Positions 1 to 8,300 of a DNA stretch of 64,000 nucleotides are shown here, in pieces. Source of the DNA: Catelliglobosispora koreensis DSM 44566 (GTDB lineage: Bacteria > Actinomycetota > Actinomycetes > Mycobacteriales > Micromonosporaceae). A program made the position numbers and the translations under genes. How positions within the stretch are numbered: position 1 is the first letter of the stretch; every line of letters begins with the position of its first letter. The notes beneath the pieces are model-generated. The model did not search any database, was not told where the DNA came from, and saw nothing but the letters and a program-made list of their open reading frames with translations. Location of the stretch: the NCBI RefSeq assembly GCF_000379685.1, contig NZ_KB903290.1, positions 243,790 through 307,789 of the forward strand. The letters run 5' to 3'.

Positions 1-2
1 AA

Positions 3-191
3 TGCCGCGAAGGAATGCCGCCGTACGTCACGGTCTACTTTGGAGTGCCAGATCTCGAAGCGAAGCTGCGTGATGTGGAGCGGCTGGGTGGAAAGACTGT
101 CGTGCCGCCAACGCAGGTTCGGCCGGGAATGTCGTTCGCGCTGTTTTCCGACCCCGAAGGAAATGTGGTCGGCATCCTGCACGAAGGCTGA
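3..191 (+). CDS. VOC (glyoxalase/bleomycin-resistance fold) family protein, C-terminal fragment
   Basis: Only the last ~62 codons lie in the window; the gene begins upstream of base 1, and the frame is open from base 3 to the TGA at 189-191. The residues VTVYFGVPDLEAKL, RPGMSFALFSDPEGN and a final VVGILHEG are the usual ending of vicinal-oxygen-chelate proteins: a beta strand, a helix, then the metal-side FxDPEGN motif. Substrate and reaction cannot be told from this fragment, since the family includes lyases, dioxygenases and antibiotic-binding proteins. A strong hairpin follows the stop after 11 nt, so transcription probably ends here and the gene is unlikely to belong to the dormancy cluster. 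Confidence 0.75.
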   Translation, partial: CREGMPPYVTVYFGVPDLEAKLRDVERLGGKTVVPPTQVRPGMSFALFSDPEGNVVGILHEG

Positions 192-202
192 TAGGGGACC
201 GC

Positions 203-229
203 TGGCGGCAACCACAGAGGTTGCCGCCA
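203..229 (+). terminator. Hairpin after the VOC gene
   Basis: A perfect 11-bp stem (TGGCGGCAACC / GGTTGCCGCCA) with a 5-nt loop, 11 nt after the VOC stop. There is no clear U tract on either side, so it may be a U-less terminator or a 3'-end stabiliser. Confidence 0.55.
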
Positions 230-388
230 AACGGAAACGATGTGACACCCGTCGGCCGGTGATGGCGCCAGTTAGGACAAGCAGTCGCCCATCTTGATGA
301 TGGTGGGTCTTGCAGCTCGGCTGCCTTCCCTCTGCAGGTCCGCCCTATTGTCTCCTTGTCGGCGGGTGCCACTTATAGGATCGACTCG

Positions 389-1507
389 CTATTGCTGCAT
401 TGCTAGGGCCGAAAGTCCCGGTTTCTTAGCCAGCGTCTGTGCCATCGCCGCGCGGTAGGCGTTTTCGTAGCCGCTTGCCAAACGGTCGGCGTTGAAGCGC
501 AGAGTCACACGCCTGCGGCACGCCGCCGGATTGATCTGGTGGACCTGCCGGATCGCTTCAGCCAGTTCATGCGGATGGTCGCAGATGAGGCCGGTCTCGC
601 CGTGGCCGACGATTTCGGATACGGCGCCCCCGCGGAGGGCGATAACCGGTGTGCCGCAGGCCATTGCCTCGATGAGAACCATGCCGAAGGGTTCTTCCCA
701 TTGGATGGGGAAGAGCAGGCACTTGGCGGCGGCCAGGAGAATCCGCTTTTCCTCCGCGTTTGCCATGCCGTAGAAGTGGTCAGACGATGTCATCCGCGGC
801 TGGATTTCCCTGTCGAAGTATTCCTTCTCAACAGGCTCAGCACATTTGCCCGCCAGCACCAGTGGTATGCCAGCGGCATGGGCGGCGTCCAATGCCAGAT
901 GCGCGCCTTTGTCTTGGTGAAAGCGTCCGAGGAACAATGCGTAATCCTCTTTGCGTTCCTGGTAGGGCCAGTCGTGAATCGACAGTGCGTTGTGGACAGT
1001 GCCGATCCATGGCAAGCCCGGCGCTAGTTCTCGTTGCCGGTGGCTGATAGCCACCAGCTGGATGTGATCTCGCAGGCTTTTGTATAGCAGGCCGAGATCG
1101 CCGTTCACTGGCCCATGCACGGTCACCACCGTTGCCAGCCCGAGCGTGGCGAAGAACGGGGCGTTCAACGGCCCGCCACCAGTGTGGTCATGCACGACGT
1201 CCAAACCATCAGTGGCATGCAATTCAGCCACCGCCTGGCGTGCCAGAGAAGTATGAGCGATCTCCGGGAACGCCTCGCCCAGCCGGCCGGCGACCGCCTC
1301 GGGCCACACCGCAAGGAAATCCGCCTTGGTGCCATTGGTGCCGGCGCCAATCATGGTCACTTGATGGCCGTGCTCAACGAGAGCGTTGGCCAGGTCGGCG
1401 ACGACAGCTTCCACGCCACCATAGGCACGCGGCGGAATGTCGAAGTAGGGCGGCACAACGAGCGCAATACGCAGGTTGCCGTCGGGTGCGCTATCCATCG
1501 TGGTCAC
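389..1507 (-). CDS. Glycosyltransferase family 4 protein
   Basis: 372 aa, the normal size for a GT-B retaining glycosyltransferase acting in the cytoplasm. N-terminal Rossmann half: RIALVVPPYFDIPPRAYGGVE, trimmed here to the G-G turn that binds the acceptor side; DVVHDHTG follows. C-terminal half: FLGRFHQDKGAHLAL and the nucleotide-sugar motif EPFGMVLIEAMACGTPV with the E-x7-E pair. Donor and acceptor are unknown. The start is a GTG whose last bases overlap the TGA of the DUF1918 gene (1504-1506), so the two are translationally coupled. The last 10 codons contain a perfect DevR-type box, and the protein tail (GLSALAMQQ) looks shaped by it. Confidence 0.88.
   Translation of the reverse strand: MTTMDSAPDGNLRIALVVPPYFDIPPRAYGGVEAVVADLANALVEHGHQVTMIGAGTNGTKADFLAVWPEAVAGRLGEAFPEIAHTSLARQAVAELHATDGLDVVHDHTGGGPLNAPFFATLGLATVVTVHGPVNGDLGLLYKSLRDHIQLVAISHRQRELAPGLPWIGTVHNALSIHDWPYQERKEDYALFLGRFHQDKGAHLALDAAHAAGIPLVLAGKCAEPVEKEYFDREIQPRMTSSDHFYGMANAEEKRILLAAAKCLLFPIQWEEPFGMVLIEAMACGTPVIALRGGAVSEIVGHGETGLICDHPHELAEAIRQVHQINPAACRRRVTLRFNADRLASGYENAYRAAMAQTLAKKPGLSALAMQQ
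406..419. promoter_or_regulatory. DevR/DosR-type box inside the 3' end of the glycosyltransferase gene
   Basis: GGGCCGAAAGTCCC matches all eight fixed positions of GGGnCnnnnGnCCC. It lies within the last codons of the leftward glycosyltransferase gene. The only target at normal distance is leftward: a GTG at 370-372 lies 33 nt away, but the ORF it opens runs antisense to the VOC gene and does not look coding. The box may drive a short non-coding transcript towards the 203-229 hairpin, or be a chance match. Confidence 0.4.
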
Positions 1508-1701
1508 CCCTGGCTGCCACGGTTATCCAGATGGCAATCGGGGCCAGGCGAGAACAGAGCTTGATGACCGGTGTCCAACCACTTGACCCAGTAAGGTGGG
1601 CTGCCATCGTCGTGTTCTACCTTTTCAATGACCGCGATTCGCCGCGGAACCTCAGTACGGTGGCTTTCAATGATTAACCGGTCGCCAATTCGTGCTTTCA
1701 T
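1504..1701 (-). CDS. DUF1918 domain protein
   Basis: 65 aa from the ATG at 1699-1701, which has a GGAGGGG ribosome site 5 nt upstream; longer versions of the frame lack one. The sequence MKARIGDRLIIES...RRIAVIEKVEHDDGSPPYWVKWLDTGH is the small beta-barrel DUF1918 fold, common in actinobacteria. The molecular role is unknown. It is followed by the glycosyltransferase with a GTGA overlap. A second DUF1918 protein lies at 52082-52294 next to a DUF1876 gene, so this family occurs twice in the island. Confidence 0.85.
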   Translation of the reverse strand: MKARIGDRLIIESHRTEVPRRIAVIEKVEHDDGSPPYWVKWLDTGHQALFSPGPDCHLDNRGSQG

Positions 1702-1864
1702 GACCCCTCCACGGTGATTTTCAGTTTCTTGCGGCGCTGGCGGCGGCACCAAGCCTGTTTCACCTCAGCCCGCACAGCAGAGCGGCGATTGGTCGTTCAC
1801 GAATTTCATGGTCGCACCACTCGTCATGGTGCGTCCCTTGGTCTTTGGAAATCGCAGGGGCTCG

Positions 1865-2617
1865 CTAGATGGCAGACCAGCCACCGTCGCAAGGAAGAAT
1901 GACCCCATTGACGTTGCTGGACTCGTCACTGAGCAGCCACACAATGACTGCGGCGACCTCATCTGCGGCCGCCACAGGCGGAATCGTCGCCTGCATCATC
2001 GGTCCTAGAACCGCGGCCGCGTGCTGCGACTTGAACGGTGCCTCGATGTTGGTCGCCACCGGGCCGGGTGCTACGGCGTTGGCCCGGATGCCGTTGGCCT
2101 TGTAGAAAACCGCGGTGCTCTTTGTCAGGCCGTTAACAGCATGTTTGGACGCCGTGTACGCCACGCCGGAAGCCGACGCGCGCAGGCTGGCTTCGGATGA
2201 CACATTGACAATTGATCCTTTTCCTGCCGCTAGCATCAGCGGGAGCACCGCGCGGGTCATTCGCATGACCCCAGTGGTATTGACCGCGAACACATGTTCC
2301 CAGGTCGCGTCGTCAACCTCTGCCGGAGGCAGGAACGCGTCCATGATTCCGGCAACGTTGGCCAAGCCGTCGACACGGCCGTTTGCTGCCTGAAGCACCG
2401 CGTGGGCGTGTGCTTCGGTGGAAACGTCGCCGGAAACGGTGATGAACCCGGACGCCGGGTGTTCCTTGGCCAGTGCCTCAAGCCGGTCGGCGGAGATGTC
2501 AGAGGCGATGACTGTCGCGCCCGCCCCGGCAAGACGCAACGCTGTCGCAAGGCCGATCCCTGATCCGGCCCCGGTGACGACGACGGTTTTGCCGCCGAAT
2601 GCCCGCTGGTTATCCAT
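1865..2617 (-). CDS. SDR family NAD(P)-dependent oxidoreductase
   Basis: 250 aa classical short-chain dehydrogenase. It shows the dinucleotide-binding GAGSGIG near residues 16-22, the stabilising NVAG motif, and the catalytic Ser with YTASK (Tyr-x3-Lys) around residues 140-160. The acidic residue after beta-2 (ASDIS) suggests NAD(H) rather than NADP(H). Substrate unknown. The ATG at 2615-2617 has no Shine-Dalgarno sequence, and a perfect DevR-type box ends exactly 36 nt upstream, which fits a leaderless mRNA. The DUF1918 and glycosyltransferase genes follow on the same strand after a 163-nt gap. Confidence 0.9.
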   Translation of the reverse strand: MDNQRAFGGKTVVVTGAGSGIGLATALRLAGAGATVIASDISADRLEALAKEHPASGFITVSGDVSTEAHAHAVLQAANGRVDGLANVAGIMDAFLPPAEVDDATWEHVFAVNTTGVMRMTRAVLPLMLAAGKGSIVNVSSEASLRASASGVAYTASKHAVNGLTKSTAVFYKANGIRANAVAPGPVATNIEAPFKSQHAAAVLGPMMQATIPPVAAADEVAAVIVWLLSDESSNVNGVILPCDGGWSAI

Positions 2618-2621
2618 ACCG

Positions 2622-3143
2622 TCAGGCTGGGGTGCCAGACCTTTGCCGGCCTAGGGCCGAAGGACCCGTTGCCGCTAGTGCGGATGGCACGAACGGGACG
2701 AAGACGTCCGTGCGCCACGTGGCTGGGTCGGGCTCGGATGCCGGGTCGGAGTAGTAAACCTCCCAGTGCGGTCCTGCCTGCTGGAATCCGTGCACGTCAA
2801 GCCAGGCTTGCACATCTTTGTAGGCATCACTCAACTGCTCGTACGGGCCAAAGTGTGTGGTTACGGCCGCCATCCCGGCGGGTAGCGCCGACATGACGAC
2901 CCGCCGGTCTCTGATAAACGTGTGCTGTACTGGGAATCCGGCCTCCACGTCCACAGCATCGCCGCGGAAGGCGAACCTTCCATAGGGCGGGCCGGTTGCG
3001 GAAACGTGTTGGGCGGCAAGAACCGTGATGATCTCCCCGTAGGCCTTTTGGAGCCACGGCGCCAGCTGCCCGAGTGGCACCGTGGCATGAATCGCTGCTG
3101 TCGGCTGTAGCGGCAGCGTAAGTTCCTTGACCGAATAGCTCAT
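2622..3143 (-). CDS. GyrI-like small-molecule-binding domain protein
   Basis: 173 aa. The fold is the AraC effector-binding/GyrI domain: PTAAIHATVPLGQL at the start, ppyGRFAF with an acidic DVEAGFPV strand, SALPAGMAAVTTHFGPYEQL in the middle and HWEVYYSDPASEPDPATWRTDV at the end. Free-standing members bind hydrophobic ligands or act as small hydrolases; there is no DNA-binding domain here. The start ATG has a GGGGGTG ribosome site, and a perfect DevR box lies 51 nt upstream, leaving a leader of about 15 nt. It is probably read before the SDR gene, which also has its own box within this gene's 3' end. Confidence 0.8.
   Translation of the reverse strand: MSYSVKELTLPLQPTAAIHATVPLGQLAPWLQKAYGEIITVLAAQHVSATGPPYGRFAFRGDAVDVEAGFPVQHTFIRDRRVVMSALPAGMAAVTTHFGPYEQLSDAYKDVQAWLDVHGFQQAGPHWEVYYSDPASEPDPATWRTDVFVPFVPSALAATGPSALGRQRSGTPA
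2654..2690. promoter_or_regulatory. DevR-type box pair for the SDR gene
   Basis: Box 2654-2667 GGGCCGAAGGACCC fits 8/8 fixed positions and ends 36 nt before the SDR start codon. A weaker repeat, AGTGCGGATGGCAC (2677-2690, 5/8), sits 23 bp further up. Both lie inside the 3' coding end of the GyrI-like gene. Confidence 0.65.
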
Positions 3144-3194
3144 GGCGTTTCACCCCCACAACGGGAGATTAGGACGCTACGACTGGACGCCGAA

Positions 3195-3230
3195 GGGCCT
3201 TAAGTCCCGGCAACGGCGGTCCTTTGAGCC
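3195..3230. promoter_or_regulatory. Divergent DevR-type box pair (GyrI-like gene / small ORF-USP operon)
   Basis: 3195-3208 GGGCCTTAAGTCCC (8/8) and 3217-3230 CGGTCCTTTGAGCC (6/8), 22 bp apart. Rightward, the boxes end 58 and 36 nt before the ATG at 3267; leftward, they are 51 and 73 nt from the GyrI-like start. Confidence 0.75.
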
Positions 3231-3266
3231 TTCTGATGCGTTCGCGGCACGGCAGATCATCAAGAC

Positions 3267-3455
3267 ATGGCAACGACATTGGAGGCGGCGATGGAAACCA
3301 AGCGCGTACTGACCCTGACTTTGACCAGACCCCAAGCCACGCGAGCTGAGCCGCAACCGCAGACCCAGCGAGTATGCAAACCCACTGCCTACCGTCAGGC
3401 AAGCCGCCGCCGGCGGAGGTGGTTCAGCTGCCAGATAGGGCAGCGGCGTACCTGA
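3267..3455 (+). CDS. Small Arg-rich protein, possible leaderless first gene of the USP operon
   Basis: 62 codons. The N-terminal half is MATTLEAAMETKRVLTLTL and the tail is strongly basic, with a run of five Arg before WFSCQIG. I do not recognise a family. It is proposed because its ATG lies exactly 36 and 58 nt from the two DevR-type boxes at 3195-3230, the spacing seen at the best-supported genes of the window, and no other start in the next 200 bases fits. It has no Shine-Dalgarno site and ends 31 nt before the USP start. It may be a genuine small protein, a leader peptide, or merely the 5' leader of the USP mRNA. Confidence 0.4.
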   Translation: MATTLEAAMETKRVLTLTLTRPQATRAEPQPQTQRVCKPTAYRQASRRRRRWFSCQIGQRRT

Positions 3456-3486
3456 CCGCGGTGGCGTGAGTTTAGCGAGGTGTCCG

Positions 3487-4314
3487 ATGCAACAGACACT
3501 GGCCGGCCCGGCCGTGGTCGCCGGGTTCGACGGTTCATTTGAGTCACGATGGGCGCTGCGCTGGGCAGCTAGTGAGGCCCGGCGCCGCAACCTGCCTCTG
3601 CATGCCGTGCACGTCGTGCAGTGGCCCACTTCAGTGCTGCCTATGCCGCTGGACTGGCTTAGCGGCGATCTGCAAGAACTGCTACGCAAGGACATGGAAG
3701 ATACCGCGGCTGCCAACGACGGCCCCGCTCCAGAGGTCTCCATTGTGGAGGGCTCCGTGGTGGGCAGGCTCTGCGAGCTATCACAAGGTGCGGCAATGCT
3801 CGTCGTGGGTGCACACGGAGAAGCAGGGCTTTCCGGCCAGCTCATTGGCTCAGTTGCCTTCTCCGCCGCGGCCAACGCGTCATGCCCAGTTGTGGTAATA
3901 CGCGGCCACTATGAGCTTCCAGACGCTTCGAAGCTTCCCATTGTGGCCGGCATCGACGGTGTCGAAAACGGTGCCCGAGTGCTCGAATTCGCGCTTGCCG
4001 CGGGAGCCGCTCGCCAGTGCGCGGTTCTTGCTGTGCGGGCGTGTGCCCCCGCCGGCCAATCGCACATCGGCGACGATGACCACCGGATGCTGGAACAGGT
4101 TGTGGCGATTCACCGGGCCACCTATCCGTCGGTGGAGATGTGGGCGCAGGCTGACGAAGGGGCGCCAAGCGAAGTGCTCATCGCATTGTCGAAGAGTGCG
4201 CAGCTAGTAGTGGCTGGAGCGCACGGCGAAGGCGGCTCTGGTGGGCCGCTGCTAGGTGCTGTTAGTCAGCAACTGCTACAGCATGCCAGTTGCCCTGTCG
4301 CTATCGTCCGCTAA
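3487..4314 (+). CDS. Universal stress protein, two tandem USP domains
   Basis: 275 aa from the ATG at 3487, which follows a GAGGTG ribosome site; a GTG at 3466 is the alternative. Domain 1 starts VVAGFDGSFESRWAL and ends with the ATP-loop motif VVGAHGEAGLSGQLIGSV...SCPVVV. Domain 2 starts IVAGIDG and ends VVAGAHGEGGSGGPLLGAVSQ. Both keep G-x2-G-x9-G(S/A), the ATP-binding signature, so cytoplasmic nucleotide binding is likely. The nitroreductase gene begins 34 nt downstream on the same strand, so the two form an operon, probably read from the 3195-3230 boxes. Confidence 0.9.
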   Translation: MQQTLAGPAVVAGFDGSFESRWALRWAASEARRRNLPLHAVHVVQWPTSVLPMPLDWLSGDLQELLRKDMEDTAAANDGPAPEVSIVEGSVVGRLCELSQGAAMLVVGAHGEAGLSGQLIGSVAFSAAANASCPVVVIRGHYELPDASKLPIVAGIDGVENGARVLEFALAAGAARQCAVLAVRACAPAGQSHIGDDDHRMLEQVVAIHRATYPSVEMWAQADEGAPSEVLIALSKSAQLVVAGAHGEGGSGGPLLGAVSQQLLQHASCPVAIVR

Positions 4315-4348
4315 CAGTTAGGCACGTTCTGCTGCGAGGAGGCCAGCT

Positions 4349-5326
4349 GTGGCCGATCCTGGGACTATGGTGCGACAAGCACTGATGCAGGCCGCGCGAG
4401 ACGCGCTGGCCGCACCATCGATCTACAACACGCAGCCGTGGCGTTGGAACGTTACGGCTGAGGGCTTGGAACTGTGGGCCGACCTCGACCGTCATTTGAA
4501 GGTCACTGACGCCGATGGCAGGCAGCTAATGATCAGCTGTGGCTGCGCCTTGCACCATGCGGTGGTCGCCTTGGCTGCCAGTGGCTGGCAACCTGTCGTG
4601 CGGCGGCTGCCGGATCCGGGCCGCCGCCATCTTGCTGCGGACATTAACGTCATGCCGCTCGCTGCGCCTGCAGCGCAAGACATCGCCATGTACGGGGCTA
4701 TGCGCCAGCGCCACACCGACCGGCGGGCGTTTACGGCTGAGCCTGTTCCGGCGCGGGTGCTGAGCGGCTTGGCCGCGGCCGCCGAAAGGCAAGGCGCACA
4801 TCTCTATTTCGTCACCACCTCACAGCTCGGCGCGCTGCGCGAGGCTGCGCAAGTGGCAGAGGTGGCCCACCAAGCTGATCCTGCCTACCGTGCTGAGCTC
4901 GCGGCGTGGGCGCACCGGCCGCCGCAGGCAGGTGATGGCATCGCCCCCGGCACCGCTGTGGACCCGTCTATGCGCCGCGTCCCAGTGCGCGTTTTCGGCC
5001 CGCTGGGTTTCGGCCGGTCCGCGGGGCTAGAACATGACGCGGGGGCGAGCTACGGCATCGTCTTCACCGACACTGATGAGCGGGTGGACTGCATCCGGGC
5101 TGGAGAAGCACTATCGGCTGTCCTGTTGACTGCGGTGTCGTCGGGGCTGGCGACAGCACCGGTCAGCGATGTCATTGAGGTGCCGCGGTCACGGCGGCTG
5201 CTGCAGGGCTTGCTCGCGGGTGGAGGATACCCACAGATCGCGGTGCGTATTGGGTACTCGCCAAAAGAGGAGATTTCTGGGGTTGCGCCTCGCCGCGACC
5301 CAGACTCGGTGATCACGTCATCGTAG
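4349..5326 (+). CDS. Acg-type nitroreductase family protein
   Basis: 325 aa. The start is GTG with GAGGAGG 6 nt upstream. The family mark is AAPSIYNTQPWRWNV near residue 25, followed by LMISCGCALHHAVVAL, RHTDRRAF near residue 128, the central WAHRPP and a C-terminal APVSDV / GYPQIAVRIGY. This is the Acg family (Rv2032, Rv3127 and Rv3131 in M. tuberculosis), which binds FMN, has a lid covering the flavin and lacks demonstrated nitroreductase activity; flavin storage or sequestration in dormancy has been proposed. It is one of four copies in the window. Its last 9 bases overlap the 3' end of the convergent HAD-GH65 gene. Confidence 0.88.
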   Translation: MADPGTMVRQALMQAARDALAAPSIYNTQPWRWNVTAEGLELWADLDRHLKVTDADGRQLMISCGCALHHAVVALAASGWQPVVRRLPDPGRRHLAADINVMPLAAPAAQDIAMYGAMRQRHTDRRAFTAEPVPARVLSGLAAAAERQGAHLYFVTTSQLGALREAAQVAEVAHQADPAYRAELAAWAHRPPQAGDGIAPGTAVDPSMRRVPVRVFGPLGFGRSAGLEHDAGASYGIVFTDTDERVDCIRAGEALSAVLLTAVSSGLATAPVSDVIEVPRSRRLLQGLLAGGGYPQIAVRIGYSPKEEISGVAPRRDPDSVITSS

Positions 5327-8300
5327 GCGTGGAATAGACAGGCTCTGGCCCGCACTGAGCTGCTGCTGCTGTCCGCAAACACAGACGGTGATGGGCGGGG
5401 CCTGGCAGGGGCGCAGGGTAAGCCGGGTGGTTTGGTGGGTGATGTCCATAACGATCCAGTGCCCTCGGTAGAGCAATTCAGCGTGCAGGGTCCGAATTTT
5501 GCGGGGCAGCCGGGGGTTGACGTAGAGCCTGTCGTGGCGCATTTCCAGCCCGGTGTAGCAACGCAAGACGATATCCACGGTTCCGGCCATGGCTCCGAGA
5601 TGGATGCCGGTGCGGGTGGTGCCGCCACGCGTATCGGCCAAATCTGCTTGCAGCGCTTCGGTAAAGAGGCTCCATGACTGCTCCCGGTTGCCGCGTGCCT
5701 GCACCCAGGCATGGGCGATGCGGCTGAGGCTCGAGCCGTGTGCAACCCGGGCTAGGTAATAGCTGACCGTTTTACGCATCGTCTTGGCCTGCAGCCGGTA
5801 GCCAAGTCGTGTGAAGGTCTCTTGTAGCTCCTCGGTTGACAGCAGGTAAAACAGCATGAGCACGTCGGCTTGCTTGGAAAGCTTGTACCGGTTGGGATCC
5901 TCACCGCGTGCGCGTAGTACCGCGTCGATGCCGACGAAGTCGCCGTGTGCCGCGCGGTAGCTTTCCCAGTCGAATTCGGCGAGGGTTTCGTAGCCGGCGA
6001 ACTGGCTGATGACACCGTCGTGGAAGACAACCCGCATTTGCCTGCTCATGGCTTCCCACCTGGCGGTCTCCGCTTGACTTATGCCGAGCTGTTCCCACAG
6101 TTGCCCGCAGGGGTATCCGGCGAGCAGGTCGATGACGTCAAGGGCACGCTGCAGTACCCACGATGTCATGACGTTGGTGTAGGCGTTGTCGCGTAAGCCT
6201 GGCAGTCCCGACGCGGGGTCGGTGTCGTGGTATTCGTCTGGGCCGACGACGCCGGCGATGCCGAAGCGGCCGTCAGCTGGGTCGTATTCGGTGAGGCTGG
6301 CCAAATAGCGGGTGATTTCGATGATGAGTTCGGCTCCGTAGTCGGCCATGAAGCTGACGTCACCCGTGGCTTGGTAGTACTGCCAGACGTCGTAGGCGAT
6401 GGAGATGCCGATGTGGCGCTGCAGGTGTGAGTGGTCGCGCAGCCAGCGCCCGGTGGTGGTGTCGAATAGTTCACGTGGAGTGACTTCGCGGCCGTCGCTC
6501 GCGCTTTGCCATGGGAACATCGCCCCCCGCTTGCCATGTGCCTTGGCCGCGCGCCTTGCGGCATCGAGTCGGCGCCACCGGTAAAGCAGCAATGAACGGG
6601 TCAATCCAGGTAGCCGCAGGTTCAGAGCGGGGAAGGCGAACATGGCGTCCCAGAACACGTGGCCGTGGTATCCCTCGCCGTGCAGGCCACGGGCTGGTAC
6701 CCCGGCGTCGATCTGGGCGGTGTGCGGAGACAGTGTTTGCAGTAGATGGAAGGTGTGCAGCCGCAATGCCAAAGTGACCTCGGCCGCGGCGTCGAGTGTG
6801 ATGTCGAAACGCTCCCACAGCCGCGCCCAGGCGCGCTCGTGATCGAGCCGAAGCTCATCGAAGGTGCCGGCGTTGGCGAGTTCGGTGATGACGGCAGATG
6901 CGGGTTCGCTGATCGCGGGATCCCGGGAGGTTGCCACAGCGGCGATCTTCTCGACGGTGACAGGCCGCTGTGGTGTGAGTTCGATGGTAAACCTTGTTCC
7001 TGCATAGTCATTGCGGCCGGTTGAAGGCGTTTGGATAAGCGGGATGCTGTGTCCGGCGGTATCGCGGGCGTCAGTTCTTGCGGCTACAGCGATGCGAATG
7101 CGTGACTGGTTCGTGGTGCTGACAAGAACGACGGTGCCGGGTTCCGGATTGGACGCTGACTCCGTTATCAAGTGTGTCTTGGCAAGTGGAGCGTCGTCGG
7201 GCAGATTGCTGTTGCTGACACCGCCGTCAATCGCTGACTCAACTTCGACGCTTCCTGCCCAGTCTTCCGCGGTGATGACTGATTCCATCGCGACCAGATG
7301 TGGTTGCGCCATATGGGTAAACCGGTGTTGCACCAGACGTGTGTGGCGGCCTTGCTGGTCCTGGAAACGTATGTCCCGGGTCAGGACACCCGCGCGCAGA
7401 TTGAGTTCTTGGCGGTAGCTCGTGATGTCAGACGACTCCGGGGTAAACCAGGCCTGGCCGTTGATGCGCAGTCGCAGGGGGAGCCAGTTGGGAACGTTGA
7501 CCAGGTGTTCGTGCTCTAGGCGATGCCCGTCGGCGACAGTGGTGGCCAGGCGGTTGTACACGCCAGCGAGGTATGAGCCTGGGTAGTGCACACCGTCGGC
7601 GGCGCATTCTGGTGCGGCACCGCGGGTGGCCAGGTAGCCGTTGCCGGTGGTGCATAAGGCTTCACGCAGGCCTTCGCGTAACGGGTCGTAGCCGTCGTAT
7701 GCCAGTATCCAATCTGAGCGGGGAAAGCCCCCGCCACAAAAGTCGGGTTCAGGGCCGGCCATGCCAGGAAGCGCATGCAGCCTCGTCAGGTCCAGCGGAA
7801 GCTCGCTGAGGTCTTCAACAACAAAGTCTGCTCCGGCGCGAGTAAGTGACCTATCGGCGTCGTCGCGGCCAACGCCGATGACAAGGGCGAACCCGCCGCG
7901 GCTGGCGGCCTCGACACCAGAGATCGCATCCTCGATGACCGCCGCGCGGTCAGGAGAAACATTGAGCCTGCGGGCCGCCTCAAGGTACGTGGCTGGATCC
8001 GGTTTGCCTGGAAGACCAAGGGAAGTGGCGTCAACGCCGTCCACAATGGAGTCGGCCAATGACCGGATGCCTGCCCGGTCAAGGATCTCACCGGCGTTAC
8101 GGCTCGCCGTCACTATCGCGGTACGCACTCCGGCGCGGCGCAGTTGCTTCAGCAAAGCCAGCGCGGAGGGGAACACCCGTACACCGCTCTTGCTTAGGAG
8201 AGCATGGAAGATGTCGTTCTTCAGATTGGCGACAGCCCAGACTGTGCCGGTACCCGGGGCGTCGCCATGGCTGCCTGCTGCCAAATCGATGCCACGCGAG

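Noticed and set aside
28-372. 114-codon minus-strand frame antisense to the VOC gene
   Set aside because: Overlaps a recognisable protein on the other strand and has no family resemblance; only its GTG distance (33 nt) from a box speaks for it.
1810-1836. Imperfect inverted repeat (GGTCGCACC / GGTGCGTCC) downstream of the SDR gene
   Set aside because: One mismatch, no U tract and no regulatory context; too weak to call a terminator or operator.
3177-3875. 232-codon minus-strand frame
   Set aside because: Runs opposite to a clear USP gene and across a perfect regulatory box; it is a GC-rich shadow frame.
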